A DNA stretch of 64,000 nt from Virgibacillus chiguensis (GTDB taxonomy: Bacteria > Bacillota > Bacilli > Bacillales > Amphibacillaceae). The position numbers and the translations under genes are program-made. The notes below the pieces were generated by a model. It was not told where the DNA came from, ran no database searches, and saw only the letters and a list, made by a program, of their open reading frames with translations. The stretch covers positions 86,130 through 150,129 of the forward strand of contig NZ_FQXD01000010.1 in NCBI RefSeq assembly GCF_900129865.1. The letters are read 5' to 3'. Positions 16,879 through 24,527 of the stretch are shown here, piece after piece; position 1 is the first letter of the stretch, and each line of letters starts with the position of its first letter.

Positions 16879-17060
16879 AGGGGAATAAGCCTATAAGCGG
16901 TAATGTAATTATTTTATGAGCTGCGAAATGCTACATATAGTACATCAATACGTTACAACGTTACATTGTACAGTTACTTAAATTAAAAGATGGTTGTGAA
17001 ATTGATCACTACCTCTTGGCAGAATGACATACTAATTGACAGAAAAGGAAGATCACATTT

Positions 17061-18014
17061 ATGGCGTATGTTCTATTGATTGTTGGATTTGTTTTATTAA
17101 TAAAAGGTGCTGATTTCTTTGTAGATGGTTCGTCAAATATTGCCAGACTACTAAGAGTTCCACCAATACTAATTGGTTTAACTATTGTTGCATTTGGTAC
17201 AAGCTCTCCAGAGGTAACGGTAAGTATTATTGCTTCATTACAAGGGACAGCAGACGTATCGATGGGGAATGTTATTGGGAGCAACATTTTTAATATAACA
17301 CTTGTGGTTGGAGTCGCAGCGGTATTGTTTCCAATTAAAGTAGAGAATGAAACAATTCGAAAAGAAATTCCTTTTACTTTGCTTGCAAGTGTTACTTTAT
17401 TAATATTAATGAATGATAAAGTATTGCAAGGACTAAATTTAAATACAATATCTCGAAGTGACGGGCTTGTATTTTTATTGTTTTTATCTGTCTTCATGTT
17501 CTATGTCATTGAAGTAGCGTTAAAGAGTCGTGAAAATGGAAGTGAAGTTACTGCTGTTCAAGACGTTAAATGGGGAAAAAACATTACAATTACCATTCTT
17601 GGGCTTTTAGGCATTGTCCTCGGTGGTCAGATGGTTGTAGAAAACGGCAAGGACATTGCTTATTCATGGGGAATGAGTGAAGCTCTTGTTGGTTTAACCA
17701 TCATAGCAATTGGAACCTCCTTACCAGAACTGGTAACTTCCATTACAGCGGCTTTAAAAAAGGAAAGTGAAATAGCCTTAGGAAATATTGTTGGAAGCAA
17801 TATTTTTAACATTTTATTCGTCCTAGGAACTTCTGCAGTCATTTCTCCATTAGAAGTCAGCGGGAAAATTACTATCGACATTTTGATAATGATTGCTATC
17901 ACCGTACTATTACTTGCTTTTTCACGCACGAACTTTCGCATTAGCAAACGCGAAGGCCTTGTATTAGTTATAGGCTATATCGTTTATACGGTGTATATCA
18001 TAGTAAGAAATTAA
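17061..18014 (+). CDS. calcium/sodium antiporter, CaCA family (YrbG type)
   Basis: Membrane antiporter of 317 residues expected to extrude Ca2+ in exchange for Na+ or H+. Two inverted homologous halves carry the alpha repeats: GTSSPEVTVSIIASLQG with GNVIGSNIFNI (about residues 40-78) and GTSLPELVTSITAALK with GNIVGSNIFNI (about 210-248). The acidic Glu of SPE and LPE and the Asn residues form the ion site in known members. About ten membrane segments. AAAGGAAGATC precedes the ATG at 17061. It is monocistronic; a perfect 10-bp inverted repeat (18034-18059) follows the stop. Confidence 0.9.
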   Translation: MAYVLLIVGFVLLIKGADFFVDGSSNIARLLRVPPILIGLTIVAFGTSSPEVTVSIIASLQGTADVSMGNVIGSNIFNITLVVGVAAVLFPIKVENETIRKEIPFTLLASVTLLILMNDKVLQGLNLNTISRSDGLVFLLFLSVFMFYVIEVALKSRENGSEVTAVQDVKWGKNITITILGLLGIVLGGQMVVENGKDIAYSWGMSEALVGLTIIAIGTSLPELVTSITAALKKESEIALGNIVGSNIFNILFVLGTSAVISPLEVSGKITIDILIMIAITVLLLAFSRTNFRISKREGLVLVIGYIVYTVYIIVRN

Positions 18015-18033
18015 ACACAGACTGGAAACATTT

Positions 18034-18059
18034 CTAAGTCGCTCTCCAAAGCGACTTAG
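18034..18059 (+). terminator. hairpin after the antiporter gene
   Basis: CTAAGTCGCT (18034-18043) pairs perfectly with AGCGACTTAG (18050-18059). It lacks a T run, so terminator function is uncertain. Confidence 0.4.
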
Positions 18060-18115
18060 AAAATCGCTCGTCGAAACAAGAAAATCGCTCGTTCCATGCA
18101 AAAATTCGCCCGCTC
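18059..18115 (+). repeat. short AAAANCGCTC repeat tract
   Basis: Three units, AAAATCGCTCGTCGAAACAAG, AAAATCGCTCGTTCCATGC and AAAAATTCGCCCGCTCATTG, share the core and orientation of the large array at 31784-32740 and of the tract at 1-112. Confidence 0.55.
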
Positions 18116-18318
18116 ATTGTGTGAAGCAATAGCGGGCGCACGCTTGCAAAAAAATTGTCTCTGGAATGGAAAAAGGCGAGAGGCATATCAAGAAAGTTGC
18201 GCACAAAGATTAGCAAGGTGCGTGTCGATTAAGCAAGTCAGGCGCAGAAATGAGAGCAAGAAACACGCACTTTTACATACATCGTCAGCTATTCAAATAA
18301 ACGTAAGCGTAAAAAAGC

Positions 18319-18921
18319 TTATAAATGTTGGTACCATTGTGCTGCGGCTTCTACTTCTTGTAATGTTAATTGGTGACCTTGATTTTCCCAATGCAAGTGG
18401 ACATTTGCGCCGGCATCCTTTAATATTTTTGTTAAGTCTTTTGACTCTTGTGCTGGACAAATAGGGTCATTTATTTCTGCAGCGATAAACACATGTTTAT
18501 GAGCTAAATTTGGTAACGCTATACCTCGACGCGGTACCATAGGATGATGGAGTATTGCACCACAAAGTGCATGTTGATAATGAAAAAGTAAGCTTGCTGC
18601 GATATTTGCACCGTTGGAGTATCCGATAGCAATGATGTTATCTCTATGAAAGGTATATGTTTCCGCGGCCTCATCTAAAAAGGTATTTAATTCCTTGGTT
18701 CGAAAAATGAGGTCTTCCTCATCGAAAATTCCTTCGGCTAAACGCTTGAAAAAGCGAGGCAGGCCATTTTCAAGAATATTTCCCCTTACGCTTAAGACAT
18801 TTGCCCCTTCATCTATTTTTTTAGCTAATGGAAGCAGGTCCTGTTCTGTACCACCAGTACCGTGCAACAATAATAATGTAGGTTTTGTAGGGGCGCTTCC
18901 TTTTTGAAAAATATGTTTCAT
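18319..18921 (-). CDS. mhqD: MhqD-type carboxylesterase/hydrolase
   Basis: Alpha/beta hydrolase of 200 residues nearly collinear with B. subtilis MhqD (YodD), which is induced by methylhydroquinone and catechol stress. LLLLHGTGG forms the oxyanion region, AIGYSNGANIAASLLFHY carries the nucleophilic serine elbow (Gly-Tyr-Ser-Asn-Gly), ND-PICP holds the acid and GHQLTLQE the His. Its natural substrate is unknown. It starts 13 bp after the mhqR stop codon, so the two form one operon with the repressor first. The ATG at 18921 is preceded by AAGGAGAGA. Confidence 0.92.
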   Translation of the reverse strand: MKHIFQKGSAPTKPTLLLLHGTGGTEQDLLPLAKKIDEGANVLSVRGNILENGLPRFFKRLAEGIFDEEDLIFRTKELNTFLDEAAETYTFHRDNIIAIGYSNGANIAASLLFHYQHALCGAILHHPMVPRRGIALPNLAHKHVFIAAEINDPICPAQESKDLTKILKDAGANVHLHWENQGHQLTLQEVEAAAQWYQHL

Positions 18922-18934
18922 CTCAAATCTCTCC

Positions 18935-19357
18935 TTATAAACGCTTTCCAGCTTTTTTTAACACGTCAATAACTACTTTCTTTTGCTCATCACTTACATC
19001 CATAAAGAGTTCTTCAATGACTTGCTGATGCTTTGGAAAAATTTCATCCATCAGTTGTTTTCCTTTATCTGTAATATCAATATAAACGACACGTCTATCT
19101 TCTTGGGAATGTTTTCTTTGGAGTAATCCTTTTTCTTCCAATTTATCAATAACATACGTAATGGAGCCAGTTTTAATTAGTACACTTTCAGATATTTCCC
19201 GAACGGTTTGTTTTCCTTTATGATAAAGCGTTTCAAGAATAGTGAATTCAGAAGTCTTCATGCCATAATTCTTCATATCTTCCATAACATAGTCTTGTAA
19301 TGCTTTTGACGCTTTAATTAATACGACAAAAGCTTTTAACGATAGATTTTCTTTCAT
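18935..19357 (-). CDS. mhqR: MarR-family repressor MhqR
   Basis: Winged-helix repressor of 140 residues resembling B. subtilis MhqR (YkvE): SLKAFVVLIKASKALQD, the wing-helix core SVLIKTGSITYVIDKLEEKGL and DRRVVYIDITDKGKQL. MhqR responds indirectly to quinone-type electrophiles and represses mhqA, mhqED and mhqNOP in B. subtilis. Here it leads an operon with mhqD. AAGGAGAAT precedes the ATG. A near-palindrome upstream (19384-19403) is the likely autoregulatory operator. Also fits the generic OhrR/SlyA class, but the mhqD partner supports MhqR. Confidence 0.88.
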   Translation of the reverse strand: MKENLSLKAFVVLIKASKALQDYVMEDMKNYGMKTSEFTILETLYHKGKQTVREISESVLIKTGSITYVIDKLEEKGLLQRKHSQEDRRVVYIDITDKGKQLMDEIFPKHQQVIEELFMDVSDEQKKVVIDVLKKAGKRL

Positions 19358-19383
19358 AGTTGTTCATTCTCCTTATCTTACGA

Positions 19384-19403
19384 AATATATTAATTCATAT
19401 ATT
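19384..19403. promoter_or_regulatory. candidate MhqR operator
   Basis: AATATATTAATTCATATATT is palindromic except for one mismatched pair and lies 27-46 bases upstream of the mhqR start codon, where a MarR repressor would block transcription. Confidence 0.45.
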
Positions 19404-19723
19404 CTTAATTAAATATAAATGGTTTTCTAACATGTGTCAAAGTATGGTGATTACCGTTTTATGGTTCAGAAGACTTCCTAAATTCTTGAATTCAGAAAGT
19501 CTTTAATTGTTAAGCAAAAAGGTATATGGATTAAAAAAGTTTACATAGATAGAGCGAGATGAAATATTATTAATGAAGGCTACATGTTAAAATGATTATT
19601 AATTTTATGTCAATTTTCGTTGTGGGGCAAGTAAAAACATAAACGAAGACCATTTTTTACTAATACGATGCAGTACAGTACAATATCATCAAAGCTTGTT
19701 GCATAAATTTAGTTTATGTAAGA
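19404..19723. other. AT-rich spacer between mhqR and the ABC-F gene
   Basis: No open frame with a ribosome site, repeat or RNA motif was seen, apart from the operator at its right side near mhqR and the hairpin at 19724-19751. Confidence 0.5.
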
Positions 19724-19751
19724 GAGATATTGCTTATCCAAGCAATATCTC
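19724..19751 (-). terminator. hairpin after the ABC-F gene
   Basis: A perfect 12-bp stem, GAGATATTGCTT with AAGCAATATCTC, has a 4-base loop 20 bases beyond the stop codon. The T run is weak (TCTTACA) on the minus strand. Confidence 0.65.
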
Positions 19752-19770
19752 CGTCCAGCGTTCCATAGAG

Positions 19771-21354
19771 TTACCGTTTTTTCTTTGCTTGTAATTCATT
19801 TTTTCTGGCGACAAGTTCTTGAAATTCTTGTTCCAATTGGTCTGAAGGCTCTATGCTCAATTTTCCTAGTACTTCAGTGATTTTTGTTTCAATAACCATT
19901 CGTTCGTGCTCATTTGCCTCTTCTTTCGGTTGCGATGATGCTTGCTTATACGCTTCATAAGTGCCTTCAAAAATCTTTATGGTCTGATCTTCGAAAGCGA
20001 AAATTTTAGTTGCGACGGTCTGAATGAATCTTCGGTCATGGGAGACGAATATGACAGTGCCTTGATATTCTGTTAACAGGGATTCCAAAGCTTCCACTGC
20101 TTCAATATCAAGAAAATTAGTCGGTTCGTCAAGAATAATGGTGTTAATATTGCTTACAAATAACTTAGCAAAAGCAACCTTCACACGTTCACCACCACTA
20201 AGGACAGCTACTTGTTTATGGACATCGTCGCGATAAAAATGAAGCCTTCCTAAAACTGTACGGATTAAGGTCTCGTTTTGATGGGATGTCTCACGTACAT
20301 TTTGTAAAATAGATTTTTTCGTATCAAGTACATCTAAATTTTGACTAAAGTAACCGATTTTCATAGCTGGAGAATGGTGAACTTGCTCTGCTGGTAGCAG
20401 TAATTTTTTAATCAGTGTTGTTTTCCCACTTCCGTTAGCTCCAATGATCGCTACCTTATCGCCACCTTTTATTTGAAAGCTAACTTTATTCCATAACAAA
20501 CGTTGATGTACTTCTCCTGTTACATCTTCAACTCGTAAAAGGTTTCTCCCTATAATTGCTGTTTCATTCGGCAACTCCATTTTAAGAAGGGGAACTTCTC
20601 GAACTTTTTCTACTTTTTCTAGTTTTTCAATGCGTGTTTCTATTGCTTTAGCGGTTTTGCGTAATTTTTTTTGCTTATTGGCGAAATAAGGTTTTGCTCC
20701 TGTTATTTTCGCTTCTGAGTTGCTCGTTTGCTTTGGTTTTTTTGTTGCCCGCTGAGCTTTTTTTTCTTTTAAAGCGAGTGCTGCTTCTAGTTGTGCTTTC
20801 TTTTTTATATAGGTATCATACGCTTGTTCTTGCTGTTGTATTTGTAATTCTTTTTGTTGTTGATAATCAGAATAGTTGCCTTTGTATGTTGTAAGACTGC
20901 CATCTTCTATCTCCCAAATGTTTGTACATACGGCATCTAAAAATTCCCGATCATGAGAAACAATAATGAAGGCACCGTGCCAGTTTTGTAAGTTAGCTTC
21001 CAATGCTTCCATATGGGAGGTGTCTAAATTGGCTGTTGGCTCATCAGCAAGTAAAATGTCTGCTTTTCTTGCGAGTGCTTTGTTTATATATGCTTGCGTT
21101 ATTTCACCGCCACTTTTTGTTTCCTTTGTTTCTTTTAATTGTGGTATTAAATCAATTGAACCGTACAGAGAAATATGGCTCGTTTCAGCTGTCATGGTTT
21201 GTGCAAGTATTTTTAATAGCGTTGTCTTTCCGCAACCGTTTTTACCAACTAAACCAATTCGATTTCCTCGATGCACACGTAATGCATCTATTGATAATAA
21301 TTTACGATCTTTTATATAGTATGAAATCTTTTTTGCATCTAATAGTAAATGCAT
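19771..21354 (-). CDS. Vga-type ABC-F ribosomal protection protein
   Basis: ABC-F protein of 527 residues with two ATPase cassettes and no membrane segment; relatives dislodge streptogramin A, lincosamides and pleuromutilins from the ribosome. It follows staphylococcal Vga(A) closely: GLVGKNGCGKTTLL, TKSGGE signature, LLADEPTANLD, NWHGAFIIVSHDREFLDAV, the interdomain linker AQRATKKPK..KPYFANKQKKLRK, second Walker A GANGSGKTT, LSGGERVKVAF and ILDEPTNFLD. The linker, which sets drug range, is at about residues 170-240. AGGAGGCG precedes the ATG. The ~510-nt leader contains an attenuator-like arrangement. Resistance itself is inferred from family similarity. Confidence 0.92.
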   Translation of the reverse strand: MHLLLDAKKISYYIKDRKLLSIDALRVHRGNRIGLVGKNGCGKTTLLKILAQTMTAETSHISLYGSIDLIPQLKETKETKSGGEITQAYINKALARKADILLADEPTANLDTSHMEALEANLQNWHGAFIIVSHDREFLDAVCTNIWEIEDGSLTTYKGNYSDYQQQKELQIQQQEQAYDTYIKKKAQLEAALALKEKKAQRATKKPKQTSNSEAKITGAKPYFANKQKKLRKTAKAIETRIEKLEKVEKVREVPLLKMELPNETAIIGRNLLRVEDVTGEVHQRLLWNKVSFQIKGGDKVAIIGANGSGKTTLIKKLLLPAEQVHHSPAMKIGYFSQNLDVLDTKKSILQNVRETSHQNETLIRTVLGRLHFYRDDVHKQVAVLSGGERVKVAFAKLFVSNINTIILDEPTNFLDIEAVEALESLLTEYQGTVIFVSHDRRFIQTVATKIFAFEDQTIKIFEGTYEAYKQASSQPKEEANEHERMVIETKITEVLGKLSIEPSDQLEQEFQELVARKNELQAKKKR

Positions 21355-21361
21355 AGGATCG

Positions 21362-21413
21362 CCTCCTGTGTAAATAGGTTCATGTAAACCGAATAATTAG
21401 CGGGAACAGGAGG
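21362..21413 (-). promoter_or_regulatory. hairpin that could mask the ABC-F ribosome site
   Basis: On the minus strand CCTCCTGT (21413-21406) is perfectly complementary to ACAGGAGG (21369-21362), which is the ribosome site of the ABC-F gene. Pairing would hide it, giving a second, translational level of control. Confidence 0.5.
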
Positions 21414-21420
21414 GTTTTTT

Positions 21421-21512
21421 GCACAATAGGAAAGAGATGTTAGGTGTTTTAGCATAAGCGAAACGACGGCGTTCTATCGTCATAAAGATTGATCCATAGC
21501 TATGCTTTTCTA
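21421..21512 (+). repeat. family A dispersed repeat within the ABC-F leader
   Basis: ACAATAGGAAAGAG..GTTTTAGCATAAGCGAAACGACGGCGTTCTATCGTCATAAAG..GCTTTTCTAACATGC matches the family A pattern. It lies between the attenuator terminator and the ribosome-site hairpin, apparently a later insertion into the leader. Confidence 0.65.
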
Positions 21513-21594
21513 ACATGCTATAAGGTTTCCACCCATCGAAAATGGTAGCATCTCGTCAACATTACTAAATAGAATAAATCTACTTCCATAGCAC

Positions 21595-21630
21595 AAAAAA
21601 AAGCCTCCTGCACTTTTCAGAACAGAAGAC
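21595..21630 (-). terminator. leader terminator (attenuator) of the ABC-F gene
   Basis: Reading the minus strand, GTCTTCTG (21630-21623) pairs with CAGGAGGC (21610-21603) through eight pairs, two of them G-T, followed by eight T residues (21602-21595). It lies about 240 bases before the start codon. The upstream AACAGAAG (21785-21778) is perfectly complementary to CTTCTGTT (21628-21621) and so could disrupt it. Confidence 0.65.
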
Positions 21631-21824
21631 GAATGTAAAGACAATGATAAATAAACACAAGCCTGATTATGTAAGCTGGTGATATCTACATATAAAAGCA
21701 ATGTGAATAATGTTTTGCCAATTACAAAGCGTACCATCCTATTCTGAAAGGTTTGAAATGCATACAAATTGAACAGGCTTCTGTTGCAAATGCTGCATTT
21801 TGTACAATTTTTCAGTAAATAGGA

Positions 21825-21836
21825 TTAATACTTCAT
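21825..21836 (-). CDS. three-codon leader uORF (MKY)
   Basis: ATG-AAG-TAT-TAA follows AAAGGGTGA at nine-base spacing and begins about 30 bases after the predicted transcription start. From established work I recall that the Vga-type Listeria gene lmo0919 is controlled by a leader with a three-codon uORF; a stalled or slowed ribosome here would free the antiterminator. Seen as sequence; translation is inferred. Confidence 0.45.
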   Translation of the reverse strand: MKY

Positions 21837-21872
21837 GTAATTGGGTCACCCTTTCCGTAATTTGTTGATTCC

Positions 21873-21901
21873 ATTATATAGAATTTTTGCTATTTTGTCT
21901 A
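21873..21901 (-). promoter_or_regulatory. promoter of the ABC-F gene
   Basis: TAGACA (21901-21896), 17 bases, TATAAT (21878-21873) on the minus strand. It predicts a transcription start near 21866 and a leader of about 510 nt. Confidence 0.65.
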
Positions 21902-22098
21902 ACTAAAATTGAAAGTTTATTCACTTTATTTAATACTGTCGGTAAATGCAGCAAGCACCATTTGTCGTAAAAGTGCTTATGTACTAGTACTTATTTATAG
22001 CAAAGTGAAAGTTTTTTAGTTAGCGGGGTTCCCACCTTAAGAAATGTCGAAGGGCTATGTATTTCTAAGAACAATAGTATAAGAACACGATAGCTTGC

Positions 22099-22464
22099 TT
22101 AAATAATAGTATCCAGTATGCTGTAAACGACGGCACCAAGAATGCATAATCCAATAGTTGTACCGCTAAGCAGGTATTGCTGGCTCTCCTTTATATGCTT
22201 CCATTCCATATAGGTGCGAAAACTGAAAAGGGCAGCCATACTTATAAAGATAAATACTCTAAATTCGTGATAATCCTTGATGGTTATTGTAATGATGATC
22301 AGAACTAAAAGGTTAAGCGTTTTTTCACCGTATCGATGAAGTTTATTTACGTATTCCTTACTTGTTTCTTCTTCATCATTTACGTTCATGTTCAATCTCT
22401 TCACTAGCCGTTTTCGGAGGATAATGTGAAGAACGAGTAAAGAAAACATAATGATGTAAATCAA
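22099..22464 (-). CDS. small membrane protein, DUF4181-like
   Basis: About 121 residues with a starting helix (LIYIIMFSLLVLHIIL), a basic-acidic stretch with RLNMNVNDEEETSKEYVNKLHRYGE, and three further helices; this resembles the DUF4181 family of Bacillaceae, function unknown. The TTG at 22464 is preferred since AGAAAAGGGTGT lies upstream; the frame stays open to an ATG at 22533, but that part derives from a family B repeat fragment. No neighbouring gene shares its direction closely. Confidence 0.6.
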   Translation of the reverse strand: MIYIIMFSLLVLHIILRKRLVKRLNMNVNDEEETSKEYVNKLHRYGEKTLNLLVLIIITITIKDYHEFRVFIFISMAALFSFRTYMEWKHIKESQQYLLSGTTIGLCILGAVVYSILDTII

Positions 22465-22514
22465 TTTTAGACACCCTTTTCTGAAACTATAGGAAAGTAT
22501 ATTATTATGACGTT

Positions 22515-22640
22515 CTGCCCCACTGTACCGCAACGAGGCAACTTTACGAACTTAGCCAAGTCATCACCTTTTCTTCATGAAGAGGAAAAATGACTAAAGA
22601 GGGCTTGACGTCAAGCGTGAGCATAAACTTGTTTTAAGAG
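22515..22640 (+). repeat. degenerate fragment of family B repeat
   Basis: GAGGCAACTTTACGAACTTAGCC..AAGTCATCACC..GACTAAAGAGGGCTTGAC..GAGCATAAACTTGTTTT aligns by eye with the central part of the family B copies at 16.2 and 53.0 kb. It fills most of the spacer between the DUF4181-like gene and fruR. Confidence 0.5.
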
Positions 22641-22745
22641 TGTAGTTCTTGAAACTATAATTACCATATATTAGTAATTTGATTATTATTATTATAAGTT
22701 AAATATGGAAGGCTGGCAAGAGGAAAATGCGAATGCGAAAAATCA

Positions 22746-22821
22746 TTTTGATTGTTTTTGATCGATGTTTCATTTATTTTGGTTGATTTTGATTGATTTT
22801 GAGTGAAATATACTGTATGAT
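22746..22821 (+). promoter_or_regulatory. fru promoter with tandem FruR-type repeats
   Basis: Three exact-register 10-bp units, ATTTTGGTTG, ATTTTGATTG, ATTTTGAGTG (22776-22805), plus further TTTTGATTG copies from 22746, overlap a promoter TTGATT (22793-22798), 17 bases, TATGAT (22816-22821). DeoR-family repressors bind such direct repeats; FruR is encoded next. Confidence 0.65.
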
Positions 22822-22850
22822 AACAATGAACTAAAGCTTGGAGTGATAAA

Positions 22851-23603
22851 ATGCTAACGACAGATCGGTACGTTAAAATAATGCAATTATTAGAGGAAAA
22901 GCAATCCATTAAAATACAAGATGCTATGGAAGTAACGAAGGCATCTGAATCAACAATCCGTAGGGATTTAACGGATCTGGAATCACAAGGCAAATTAGTG
23001 CGAATTCATGGAGGCGCTACTGTACTTGAGCGTAAATTACAAGAATGTAGCGTAAAAGAAAAATCCACCAAAAACCTTCAAGAAAAAATCAAAATCGCGC
23101 AAGTGGCAGCAAATCTTGTTCATGAAGGCGATTGTTTATTTCTTGATGCTGGAACAACAACGTTGCAAATGATTCCGTATCTTAAAGAAAAAGAGGTTGT
23201 CGTTGTAACAAATGGTCTTTCCCATGTTGAAGCTTTAATGCAAAACGGTATCTCCACCTATCTTACGGGTGGATACATGAAAGAAAAAACAGGAGCGTTA
23301 GTAGGTGTACAAGCTGTTCAATCCATTCATCATTATCGTTTTGACAAATGCTTTTTAGGTGCGAACGGCTTTCACGTGAAGTTAGGCTATACGACACCTG
23401 ACCCAGAAGAAGCAATGGTGAAAAAGACAGCGGCGAACCATGCCTTACAAACATACGTCCTAGCAGATCAATCCAAAAAAAGTAAAATAAGTTTTGCAAA
23501 AGTACTTGATTTGCAGGAGGCTACTTTAATAACGGAAGAACTGCCTCAAGATGAAATAAAGCGTTTTACAAAAGAAACATCAGTAAAGGTGGCAGAACAA
23601 TGA
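22851..23603 (+). CDS. fruR: DeoR-family repressor of the fructose operon
   Basis: Repressor of 250 residues. The DeoR helix-turn-helix (about residues 6-58: ASESTIRRDLTDLESQGKLVRIHGGA) is followed by the sugar-phosphate-isomerase-like effector domain with GDCLFLDAGTTT and VVTNGLS. Fructose-1-phosphate is the inducer in studied relatives. GGAGTG precedes the ATG. Its stop overlaps the fruK start (ATGA), so it is the first gene of fruR-fruK-fruA, as in B. subtilis. Confidence 0.93.
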   Translation: MLTTDRYVKIMQLLEEKQSIKIQDAMEVTKASESTIRRDLTDLESQGKLVRIHGGATVLERKLQECSVKEKSTKNLQEKIKIAQVAANLVHEGDCLFLDAGTTTLQMIPYLKEKEVVVVTNGLSHVEALMQNGISTYLTGGYMKEKTGALVGVQAVQSIHHYRFDKCFLGANGFHVKLGYTTPDPEEAMVKKTAANHALQTYVLADQSKKSKISFAKVLDLQEATLITEELPQDEIKRFTKETSVKVAEQ

Positions 23604-24523
23604 TATACACATGTACCATGGCTCCTTCCGTGGATTACACTACATTTCTTGCATCTTTTCAAACAGGAGAGTTAAACCGAGCAAATGCAGTGAATTACTA
23701 TCCTGGAGGGAAGGGGATTAATGTATCAAGGGTGTTACAACAGTTTAACATCCCGTCTACAGCACTCGGGTTTGTTGGTGGATTTACAGGGGAGTTTATT
23801 ACACAAAAGTTGCAAGAAGAAGGCATTCAAACAGATTTCATTCAAACGAATGAGACGACTCGAATTAATGTCAAAGTGGCAGCGAAATCAGCAACAGAAT
23901 TAAATGGACCAGCGCCACGCATTTCTGAAAAACAGCAGCAAGAACTATTAGAAAGAGTGCAGCATTTTAAGACACAAGATTGGCTTATCTTAGCGGGAAG
24001 CATACCGAGTACGATATCAACTACGTTCTTAGAGGAAATGGTTAAAACATGTGAACAATTAGGAGTGCGTCTTGCTGTAGATACGTCTGGACAGCCTTTG
24101 CAACAGTTAATGACAATGACACCATATTTCGTAAAGCCAAATGAGCATGAACTTGGTGAGTTATTTAACACAAAGATAACAACCGTAGATGAAGTTATCT
24201 ATTATGGCAAACAACTCGTGGAAAAGGGGATACAGCATGTTATCGTATCTTTAGGTGCAAAAGGAGCAATTTATTTATCCCATGACTGTATCGCTGTAGC
24301 AGATCCTTTGCAAGGTGAAGTGATGAATACGGTTGGTGCGGGGGACTCTATGGTGGCGGCTTTTATCGCGCAAATGACAGCTGAAGCAAGTAAGGTTGAT
24401 GCCTTTCGTTATGCCGTAGCAGCTGGGAGTGCGACAGCTTTTAGTAATGACTTATGTGACCGACAGCTAGTAGAGAAGTTAGCCCAAGATGTTTGCGTTA
24501 ATATATATACAGACAGGATGTGA
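23600..24523 (+). CDS. fruK: 1-phosphofructokinase
   Basis: Phosphorylates fructose 1-phosphate to fructose 1,6-bisphosphate with ATP. The 307-residue protein is a PfkB-family kinase: substrate-binding NYYPGGKGINVSRVL near residue 35 and the C-terminal signature NTVGAGDSMVAAF (about 246-258) with the catalytic Asp in GAGD. It starts in the fruR stop and is followed closely by fruA, so its product-substrate link to the PTS is direct. Confidence 0.95.
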   Translation: MIYTCTMAPSVDYTTFLASFQTGELNRANAVNYYPGGKGINVSRVLQQFNIPSTALGFVGGFTGEFITQKLQEEGIQTDFIQTNETTRINVKVAAKSATELNGPAPRISEKQQQELLERVQHFKTQDWLILAGSIPSTISTTFLEEMVKTCEQLGVRLAVDTSGQPLQQLMTMTPYFVKPNEHELGELFNTKITTVDEVIYYGKQLVEKGIQHVIVSLGAKGAIYLSHDCIAVADPLQGEVMNTVGAGDSMVAAFIAQMTAEASKVDAFRYAVAAGSATAFSNDLCDRQLVEKLAQDVCVNIYTDRM

Positions 24524-24527
24524 AATT

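Noticed and set aside
16697-16879. 60-codon plus-strand frame in the IS605-like relic
   Set aside because: Coincides with perfect RNA hairpins, has no ribosome site and no protein similarity that I recognise.
21518-21589. 23-codon minus-strand frame after the leader terminator, with AGGAGGC 13 bases upstream
   Set aside because: The AGGAGGC is the 3' arm of the terminator hairpin and spacing is long; the earlier three-codon uORF fits a leader better.
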